Below are positions 49,534 to 57,100 of a stretch of DNA of 64,000 nucleotides, piece by piece (the stretch's first letter is position 1; each line of letters starts with the position of its first letter). This DNA is from Sva-07 sp964651825 (GTDB taxonomy: Bacteria; Actinomycetota; Acidimicrobiia; Acidimicrobiales; Ilumatobacteraceae), in assembly GCA_964651825.1 (NCBI GenBank), contig CAZYWK010000005.1, positions 1 through 64,000 on the forward strand, given 5' to 3'. The translations under genes were made by a program, and so were the position numbers. A model generated the notes under the pieces. It worked only from the letters and a program-made list of their open reading frames with translations, had not been told where the DNA came from and ran no database searches.

Positions 49534-50820
49534 TCACGCGACCGGCGTGAACTCGATGTGCAACTGGGTGAGCCCACGCAGGATGAAGGTCGGTACGTAG
49601 GAGTAGTTGCGGTGGCCGGCGGGGCCGTGGCGTTCTTCGGAGATGCGCAGGTCGGTCGTGCGATCGAGCAGCCGTTCGAGGCACACCCGCGCCTCGGCGC
49701 GGGCGAGCGGTGCCCCCGGACACGTGTGGATGCCCCGTCCGAACGACAGGTGCTGGCGGGCGTTCGGCCGGCGCACGTCGAACGTCGACGGATCGTCGAA
49801 CCGTCGCGGGTCGCGATTGCCGGCAGCGAGTACGAGCATCAGCGTGGTGCCGGCCGGAACGTCGACCCCGCCCACGTTCGTCGGCACCCGCGCGAGGCGG
49901 AAGTCGCCCTTGATCGGGCTTTCCGTGCGCAGCGACTCCTCGATGAAGTTCGGGATCAACTCACGGTCGTCGCGGATCGATTGCTGCAGTTCGTGGTCCT
50001 CGGCGAGCAACTGCACCGCCGAACCGAGGAGGCGCACCGTGGTCTCCTGTCCGGCAGCGAACAGGTTGGCGGCCACGCGCACCGCGTCGATGACCTCGGG
50101 GGTCGAACCGTCGGGGAACGTCGCCGTTGCGAGCCCGGTGAGGACGTCGTCGCGGGGATTCGCCCGCCGATCCTCGATGTAGTTCGTGAATTCCTGGTAG
50201 AGGTACTCGAGCGGGGAGTGGGCCATCGGTTTGGCGGTCGTGCTCCCGATCCCACCGCCGCGTGGCTGGTGGAGCAGCGCCTCTTCGAATCGGCCGTGAT
50301 CCTCTTCGGGCACGCCGAGCAGGTCGGCGATCACCAACATGGCGAACGGCCCGGCGAACTCGTTGATGAACTCGCAGTTGCCTCGTTCGAGGAACGTGTC
50401 GAGCTGGCGATCGGCCAGCCGCCACATGAAGTCCTCGTTCTCCTTGAGGCGCTTGGGGGTGATCAGTCGCATCAGCAGGCCGCGATGGTCGGTGTGGTGT
50501 GGCGGATCCATCGTCGGGAGCTGGTCGCTCATCGGCAGCGAGTCGCGATGCTGGACGATGAGCTCGGAGATGTCGCCTTCGGCGTAGTCGTCGAGGGGCA
50601 CCGGGAACCCGGGAAACGGGCCGGTGACCGCGGTGCACGACGAGAACGTGGCGGTGTCATTGAGGATGGCTGTCGCTTCGTCGTAGCCGGTGACCATCAT
50701 CACGTTCTCGTGCGGTTCGCGCCGGACGGGGCACTCGCCGCGCAACGCCTCGTAGTAGGGGTACGGATCGTCGATCATCGACTGGTCGCGGAAGAAGTTG
50801 ATGGCGTCGACGTCGGTCAT
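49534..50820 (-). CDS. Cytochrome P450
   Basis: A 428-residue bacterial class I P450: I-helix oxygen-binding FAAGQETT, K-helix ExxR in EESLR, and heme loop FGRGIHTCPGAPLARAE with the axial cysteine near residue 363. It hydroxylates or demethylates a hydrophobic substrate. ATG 50820 has AGGA upstream. No ferredoxin is encoded in the window. It is divergent from a TetR gene, which probably controls it. Confidence 0.95.
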   Translation of the reverse strand: MTDVDAINFFRDQSMIDDPYPYYEALRGECPVRREPHENVMMVTGYDEATAILNDTATFSSCTAVTGPFPGFPVPLDDYAEGDISELIVQHRDSLPMSDQLPTMDPPHHTDHRGLLMRLITPKRLKENEDFMWRLADRQLDTFLERGNCEFINEFAGPFAMLVIADLLGVPEEDHGRFEEALLHQPRGGGIGSTTAKPMAHSPLEYLYQEFTNYIEDRRANPRDDVLTGLATATFPDGSTPEVIDAVRVAANLFAAGQETTVRLLGSAVQLLAEDHELQQSIRDDRELIPNFIEESLRTESPIKGDFRLARVPTNVGGVDVPAGTTLMLVLAAGNRDPRRFDDPSTFDVRRPNARQHLSFGRGIHTCPGAPLARAEARVCLERLLDRTTDLRISEERHGPAGHRNYSYVPTFILRGLTQLHIEFTPVA

Positions 50821-50874
50821 GAGTTCCTAGCGTTCGGGGCTCGTGATGGCCCGGGAGTCTCGGGCACGACTATT

Positions 50875-50884
50875 GAGCATACTC
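50875..50884. promoter_or_regulatory. P450/TetR intergenic operator candidate
   Basis: GAGCATACTC is a short imperfect palindrome that includes the leftward -10-like TATGCT (complement of 50876-50881), 55 bp upstream of the P450 start in a 136-bp divergent region. Confidence 0.4.
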
Positions 50885-50956
50885 TTCTCGGCGCGACCGT
50901 GGCCAGCTGGCTCGGGCCTGGCCGCCGAATCGCCGGTCGGTGGAGGTCCGGACGTA

Positions 50957-51586
50957 GTGTCCCGATTCGTGGCAGAACTGGACCTCGATCGGATCGCCCG
51001 CGCCGGGCTGGCGGTGGCCGACGAGCGCGGAGCGTCAGGGTTCACGATGCGCGCCGTCGCCGAGGCGCTCGGGGTGACTCCGATGGCGCTGTACTACCAC
51101 GTCGCCGACAAGGACGACCTGGTACGGCTGGTCGTCGACGCGGTCGTGCGTGAAGTACCCCTGCCGGAACCGACCGGATCGTGGCGCGAGGACCTGTGGG
51201 GGTTGGCGCGTTGGATGCGTCTGATCGCGACGGCACACCCCTCGGTGGGTCAGCTGCGCAAGCGGGTCCGGGTGCTCACCCCGGTGGTGCTGCCGGTCAC
51301 CGAGCGCTGGTTCCTCCTCTGGCAGGACAGCGGCCTCGAACGTTCGGCTGCGATCCGCGCGGCGTCGCTGAGCAGCATGGCGATCGTCGGCGTGGTCGAC
51401 CAGGAGGCGCGAATGTCGGAGATGGTTCCTCCGGAGCGCGGCGACGTCGAGGCACTCCCGACCGTGCGTGAGTCCCTCGATCAACGACACGACCACGAGG
51501 CCGACTTCGAGCTCGTCGTGCGGGCGTTGATCGACGGGATCCACGCCCGGCTCTCGGCAGCACCGGCCATCTCGGCGCGCACCTGA
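50957..51586 (+). CDS. TetR-family transcriptional regulator
   Basis: A 209-residue TetR with HTH DERGASGFTMRAVAEALGVT followed by PMALYYHVADKDDLVRLVVD. The C-terminal half is TetR_C-type. GTG 50957 has GGAGG 10 nt upstream, which decides the start. It is divergent from the P450, so P450/hydrolase regulation is likely. Confidence 0.9.
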   Translation: MSRFVAELDLDRIARAGLAVADERGASGFTMRAVAEALGVTPMALYYHVADKDDLVRLVVDAVVREVPLPEPTGSWREDLWGLARWMRLIATAHPSVGQLRKRVRVLTPVVLPVTERWFLLWQDSGLERSAAIRAASLSSMAIVGVVDQEARMSEMVPPERGDVEALPTVRESLDQRHDHEADFELVVRALIDGIHARLSAAPAISART

Positions 51587-51653
51587 CCCGGTTCGCTCCC
51601 GGGAGCGTCAGCGATCGGCGCGGGCGCGACGACGATGGTGAGCTCAGCTCAGC

Positions 51654-52289
51654 TCAGCCCAGCGGTGATGCTGGCGGTCGCGGTGGCAGTGGTGGTGGCA
51701 GCGGTGCCGTGTCCGCCTCGGGCGTCAGCCGCCACGACTCGAAGGCCATCGCCAACATGGCGTAGGTGCCAACGAGGAAGATCAGGTCCATCACCTGGCG
51801 CTCGTCGAGCTCCGCCCCGATCCGGGCCCACAGGTCGTCGCCGATGCGCCCCTGCCCGAGCAGCTCGTCGGTCGCCTCCAGGATGAGCAGATCCACGCCT
51901 TCGAAGCCTTCGTTGCCGAGGGCGAGCCGGGCGATCTCCTCGCCGGTGATGCCACCGTCGAGCGCGAGCTTGACGTGCTGACCCCACTCGTACCCCGAAC
52001 GCTGGCGGTGGGCCACGCGCAGGATCGACAGTTCGCGCCACCGCAACGGCAGCGTGCTGCGCTGGAGCTGGTAGCTGTTGAACACCCAGAAGGCCCTGGC
52101 CATCTCCGGGTGGCGCACGAACGTGCCGACGACCGAGAAGTTCAGCGGGTCGTGAGCGTGGCCCGAGCCGACCCGCGGCACCTTCTCGCCCGGGATGCCG
52201 AGCAGCGAGCCGTACGCCGCGTACTGCTCCTCACCCCAGTCCTCGGGTGCCAGCGGCGGCAGTCGGGGCAGTTCATGTCGCTCGATCAT
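51654..52289 (-). CDS. Carboxymuconolactone-decarboxylase-family (AhpD-like) protein
   Basis: A 211-residue CMD-fold protein: LPLRWRELSILRVAHRQRSG and YEWGQHVKLALDGGIT match the core, but the AhpD CxxC pair is absent, so a peroxidase role is unlikely. ATG 52289 is preceded by TAGGTT with an 8-nt gap and no ribosome binding site. It ends in a Pro-rich tail. It is divergent from a second CMD protein across a perfect 17-bp inverted repeat. Confidence 0.86.
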   Translation of the reverse strand: MIERHELPRLPPLAPEDWGEEQYAAYGSLLGIPGEKVPRVGSGHAHDPLNFSVVGTFVRHPEMARAFWVFNSYQLQRSTLPLRWRELSILRVAHRQRSGYEWGQHVKLALDGGITGEEIARLALGNEGFEGVDLLILEATDELLGQGRIGDDLWARIGAELDERQVMDLIFLVGTYAMLAMAFESWRLTPEADTAPLPPPLPPRPPASPLG

Positions 52290-52302
52290 CGGCCCACAAC
52301 CT

Positions 52303-52357
52303 ACGTTTGCGTCGGGATTTGGCACCGGCACGTGTGGTCGAATCCCGACGCAAACGT
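52303..52357. promoter_or_regulatory. Perfect 17-bp inverted repeat between divergent CMD genes
   Basis: Arms at 52303-52319 (ACGTTTGCGTCGGGATT) and 52341-52357 are exact reverse complements around a 21-bp spacer with a central CACGTG. The leftward -10 TAGGTT overlaps the outer edge of the left arm. Likely one operator per direction, bound co-operatively. Confidence 0.7.
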
Positions 52358-52382
52358 GGATTTTCGACGCGATGGAGGAGCG

Positions 52383-52952
52383 ATGGGTGAACGACCGGGT
52401 CAGGCACGGATCGAACCGGTGGGACGCGCCGAGATCGACGCCGACGAGGAGCTGGCCGCGACGCTGGCCGGGTCGCTGACCCACGACGGATCGGCGCTGA
52501 ACATCTTCGGCGTGCTCGGTCGCCACCCGAAGCTGCTCAAGCGGTTCAACCTGCTCGGCGGGTTCCTGCTGAACAAGGGGCTGCTCCCGGCGCGCGAGCG
52601 CGAGATCGTGATCCTGCGGATCGGCTGGAACGCGCGAGCACGGTACGAGTTCGGCCAGCACACGATCATCGGCCGCCGGAGCGGGCTGAGCGACGGCGAG
52701 ATCGTCGCGCTCACCGGGGAACCGTCAGCACACGACTGGTCCGACGACGATCGAGCGCTCATCGCACTGGCCGACGAGCTCGCCGCCGACGACTGCGTCG
52801 GCGACACGACCTGGGCGCAGCTGGCCGGTCGTTGGAGCGAGGCCGAGCTGGTCGAGCTCCTCGTGCTCGCCGGCTTCTATCGGCTGGTGTCGGGATTCCT
52901 CAACAGTGCCGGCGTCGAGCTCGACGACGGCGTCCCCGGCTTCCCTGCCTGA
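52383..52952 (+). CDS. Carboxymuconolactone-decarboxylase-family (AhpD-like) protein
   Basis: A 189-residue CMD-fold paralogue: LLPAREREIVILRIGWNARA and YEFGQHTIIGRRSGLSD parallel the divergent gene; again no CxxC. ATG 52383 has GGAGG at good spacing, unlike its leaderless partner. The pair may form a hetero-oligomer or act on related lactones; function unknown. Confidence 0.86.
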   Translation: MGERPGQARIEPVGRAEIDADEELAATLAGSLTHDGSALNIFGVLGRHPKLLKRFNLLGGFLLNKGLLPAREREIVILRIGWNARARYEFGQHTIIGRRSGLSDGEIVALTGEPSAHDWSDDDRALIALADELAADDCVGDTTWAQLAGRWSEAELVELLVLAGFYRLVSGFLNSAGVELDDGVPGFPA

Positions 52953-53053
52953 CAGCGCACCGCATCGCTGCGCATTGGCGTTGGTTCGCGCTCTCTGGAA
53001 ATCGCCAGACGACCACCCTCGGCGCGCAGTTGAACGGTGTACGTCGGCGAAAC

Positions 53054-53071
53054 CTGAAGAAGTTCTGAAGA
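53054..53071 (+). promoter_or_regulatory. Direct repeats upstream of the response regulator
   Basis: CTGAAGA at 53054 and 53065, an 11-bp period typical of OmpR/PhoB binding. A related pair (CTGAGG at 54035 and 54046) precedes the giant secreted-protein gene. The rest of 52953-53279 shows no gene. Confidence 0.45.
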
Positions 53072-53279
53072 ACCGTCCCGATTGAGTATCAGGCGTCTCG
53101 ACAAGCCGCTCTGGAGGGTTCATGCTCGGCAAGGAAGACTCGCGTGCGTGTCGACGTCGACGTCGTCGAACCCCTGCGAGCGAGCGGAGCAGCGGACGGA
53201 TGTAGAACGAAGATGAGCGGATTGCGGGACGCATCGTGCGACACCGACAGGGCCTGTCCGCTGACTTGAGGAGGCGAAG

Positions 53280-54002
53280 TTGGGAGTCATCCAGAACAAG
53301 GTGCTCGTCGTCGGGTGCCCGACGGCGGTCAGTGTCGAGCTGTGCGCTCAACTCGGCCGGTCCGGGATGTCGGTGGTCGCGCAGGACTTTCGGGACATCG
53401 AATCGACGGTGCGACTCCTCGTCCCGGATCTTGCGATCGTGGAGCTGTTCCTGGGCAACCCGCAGTTGACGATCTCGCGTGTGCGAGGCGACTCGGATCT
53501 GCCGATCCTGCTGCTGGTGCCTCCTGACGCCCGCCCCAACCTCGCAGTCGAGGCACTCCGCAGCGGCGCCGACGACGTGGTCGTCCTACCGGTCGACACC
53601 GACGAGCTCGTGTTGCGAGCCCAGTCGATCCTGCGCCGTTGCGAGTTCGACCGGCTGGTGCAGGTCCACGACGTGGTGGTCGACGAAGCGGCGTATCTCG
53701 CGTGGCGCGGCGAACATGCGCTCCACCTCACTCCCATCGAGTTCCGCCTCCTCGTCGGCCTGGCCCACAACGTCGGGGTCGTGCTGTCGAAACGGGAGCT
53801 GCTCGGTCTCGTCTGGGGCTTCGACGACTTCGACGTCAACCTCGTCGAGGTCCATGTGTCGGCGCTCCGACGGAAGCTCGAGGTGTTCGGGCCGCGCTTG
53901 ATCCAAACGGTGCGCTCTCACGGTTACGTGATCCGGCCCGAGCCGGTCGAGCGCCGCCGCGCCATCGAGGCGCGCCGCGATGCGTCCCGCGTCACGGCCT
54001 GA
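53280..54002 (+). CDS. Atypical OmpR/PhoB-like response regulator with degenerate receiver
   Basis: A 240-residue protein from TTG 53280, with a strong GAGGAGG 5 nt upstream. Residues 5-120 have the receiver fold, but the phospho-acceptor Asp is replaced by Glu55 (LAIVELFLG), the N-terminal acidic pair is missing and the conserved Lys is absent (VVLPVD). Residues 125-220 are an intact Trans_reg_C winged helix (LTPIEFRLLVGLAHN, KRELLGLVWG, VEVHVSALRRKL, TVRSHGYVI). No histidine kinase is adjacent. It should act independently of phosphorylation. Confidence 0.85.
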   Translation: MGVIQNKVLVVGCPTAVSVELCAQLGRSGMSVVAQDFRDIESTVRLLVPDLAIVELFLGNPQLTISRVRGDSDLPILLLVPPDARPNLAVEALRSGADDVVVLPVDTDELVLRAQSILRRCEFDRLVQVHDVVVDEAAYLAWRGEHALHLTPIEFRLLVGLAHNVGVVLSKRELLGLVWGFDDFDVNLVEVHVSALRRKLEVFGPRLIQTVRSHGYVIRPEPVERRRAIEARRDASRVTA

Positions 54003-54034
54003 CCCGCCGACGACCGGGCCAACCTTGCGTCCTC

Positions 54035-54051
54035 CTGAGGATCGCCTGAGG
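54035..54051 (+). promoter_or_regulatory. Direct repeats upstream of the DUF4082 protein gene
   Basis: CTGAGG at 54035 and 54046 repeats with an 11-bp period, like the CTGAAGA pair before the response regulator. It is a candidate activator site for that protein, between its stop (54002) and ATG 54117. Confidence 0.45.
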
Positions 54052-54116
54052 TGTTCGGCCCAGCCCTTCACAGGCCAATCCAGCGCTGTTAATCGTTGTG
54101 CCCGGAGGCGGTCACA

Positions 54117-57100
54117 ATGGCACGGAAGAACTCGAGCAGTCAGCCCAGCAACGGTCTGCGCGGTGGGGGCCGCAGCGGTTTCTCGCGACGTCGCTTCCTG
54201 TCCGGCGCGGCGATCGGCGCCGGAGTCGCCGTCTCCGATCTGGGCTCGCTGACCGATCTCGCGTTCGGCGCGTCGAACGCGATCACGCTCGAGAACTCCC
54301 TCCCCGGCGCGGACAGCTGGGACCTGGAATGGGTCGACGAATCCATCGAGGGCTTCGCCCTGCCGTACTCGGCGAACGTGGGCGAGACGGTCCGGTTCAA
54401 GATCAGGGCGGAGTCGTCGAACTATCGGATCCGGATCTACCGGATCGGCTGGTACCAAGGCAAGGGCGCGCGGCTCGTCGACACGATCGTTCCGTCGGTC
54501 CCGCTGCCCCAGTCGCAACCCGATCCTGTCACCGATCCCGACACCGGGCTCGTTCATTGTGACAACTGGGCTGTCTCGGCGTCGTGGAAGGTACCGGCAA
54601 GTGCCATCTCGGGTGTGTACGTCGCCAACTTCGAGCTGCTCGATTCGACCTCGGTCGGGAACCGTTGCCTGTTCGTGGTCCGCAAGGACGGCAACACCAG
54701 CGACGTGCTCGTCCAGACATCGGACACCACGTACCAGGCCTACAACGTGTGGGGCGGCTACAGCCTGTATCGCGGGCCCGCCTACTGGGGCCGTGCGGTC
54801 AAGGTGAGCTATCACCGTCCGCTCGCCGGGGCGGAACTGGAGAACGACTTCTTCTACGGGGAGATCCCCCTCGTGCGCTGGCTCGAGCGCAACGGCTACG
54901 ACGTCTCCTACACGTCGTGCATCGACACGGATCATCGACCGGCGGAGTTGACCAGGCACAAGGTGTTCGTCTCGTCGGGCCACGACGAGTACTGGTCAGG
55001 CGCCATGCGGGCCAACGTCGAAGCGGCTCGCGACGCGGGCGTGAACTTGATCTTCATGACCGGGAACGAGGTGTTCTGGCGCACCCGGTGGGAGGCGGCG
55101 AGTGACGGGACCCCATACGGGACGCTGGTGTGTTACAAGGAGACGCTCGCCAACGCCAAGATCGACCCGAGCCAGGAATGGACCGGCACGTGGCGAGATC
55201 CCCGGTTCACGCCCCCCGCACTCGGCGGAGGACGGCCCGAGAACGCGCTCACCGGAGTGCTGTTCAGGGCGATCAACCCGCTCGAGGACGAGGACTTCGC
55301 GATCGAGGTGCCAGCGCAGTTCTCCCAGTTGCGGACCTGGCGCAACACGGCGATCGCTGCGCTGGCGCCCGGCCAGACGCGGGTGCTCTCCGCAGCCACG
55401 CTCGGCTACGAATGGGACGCGGACGTCGACAACGGGCATCGCCCGGCCGGCCTCGTGCGGCTCTCGGAGACCACCCAGGTCGCTGCGCAAGTGCTCCAGA
55501 ACAACGGCGACGCGTACATCGAGGCGCCGCTCACGCATTCGATGACCTTGTACCGGGCGCCCAGCGGAGCGCTCGTGTGGGGCACGGGCACGGTCCAGTG
55601 GGCATGGGGCCTGGACGAGTACCACCGCAACCGGCCGTCGATCCCGGTGCCCGCCGACGTGAACATCCAACAGGCGACGTTGAACATCCTCGCCGACATG
55701 GGTGTGCAGCCGGCCAGCCGGCAGTCAGGTCTCGCCGCGGCCGCCGCGTCCACCGACAAGATCGCCCCGGTGTCGACGATCACCGTTCCCGCTGCAGGCG
55801 CCGTCGTACCGATCGGCACGCCGGTCGTGGTGAGTGGGACGGCCGTCGACACCGGGGGAGGCGTCGTCGCCGCCGTGGAGGTGTCCGTCGACGGTGGGAG
55901 CACGTGGCATCCGGCGACGGGCAGGGCCTCGTGGAGTTACACGTTCACCCCGACGCAGCTCGGTCCGTTCACGGTCCGGACGCGCGCGGTCGACGACAGC
56001 TGCAACCTCGAGGTCCCCGGACCTGGCCGCACGTTCAACGGCGGGCCCCGCTCGACGCCGTGCTCGATCTGGGACGACAGCGCGGTTCCGGCGACGCCGG
56101 CCTTCAACGACAGCACCGCGCTCGAACTGGGCGTGAAGTTCCGCGCTGACGCCGACGGCTTCATCACCGGTATCCGCTTCTACAAGGGGCCCGGCAACGA
56201 CGGCGCACACGTCGGACACCTGTATCGCTCCAACGGCGCCCGGCTCGGCTCGGTGACGTTCACCGACGAGACGGCAAGTGGGTGGCAGACCGCCTCGTTC
56301 GCGTCTCCGATCGCGATCGCCGCCGGCACGACCTACGTGGCCACCTACTTCGCTCCTCACGGCCACTACTCGGGCGACATCGGGTACTTCGCGACCGACC
56401 ACGACCTGCCGCCGTTGCGGGCGCTCGCTGCCGGCGACGACGGCCCGAACGGGGTGTTCCGGGAGGGCGGCGGCTTTCCGACCCAGACCTACGGGTCGAC
56501 GAACTACTGGGTCGACGTCGTCTACCACACCGACAACGATTCGGCGCCGGCGGTCGCGTCGCGGCGACCGGCGGAGGGTGTGATGTCGGTCGACCCGGCC
56601 GACGCGATCGTCTGTCGTTTCAGTGAACCGGTCGTCCCCGCGTCGATCGACATCTCGTTGGCCGCGGCTGGCGGTAGCCCGGTGGCCGGTACCGTGTCGT
56701 ACGAGGCGGCCGAGCGGTCCGCCAGGTTCGTGCCGAGCCAACCGATGGCCGCGGGGATCGAGCACATCGTCACCGTGTCGGGCGCCACCGACTTCACGGG
56801 GACCGAGATGGCGGCCCCGGTGTCGTGGAGCTTCACGACAGCCGGTGCGCCCGGGACGTTGCCGACCAGCATCTGGACCACCGCCGACGAGCCGTCGGCG
56901 CCGTCGTCGGACGACACGAGTGCGGTGGAACTGGGCCTGCGCTTCCGCGCCGATGTCGACGGCTTCGTGACGGCGGTGCGCTACTACCGCGGCGGTGGGA
57001 ACGCCGGGAACCACGTCGGCCGGATCTGGTCGCTCGACGGCACGTTGCTCGGCACCGCCTCGTTCAGCAACGAAGGCGACGACGGGTGGCAGCAGGCCCC

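Noticed and set aside
51654..52952. AhpD alkylhydroperoxidases
   Set aside because: Neither CMD-fold protein has the CxxC pair required for AhpD activity.
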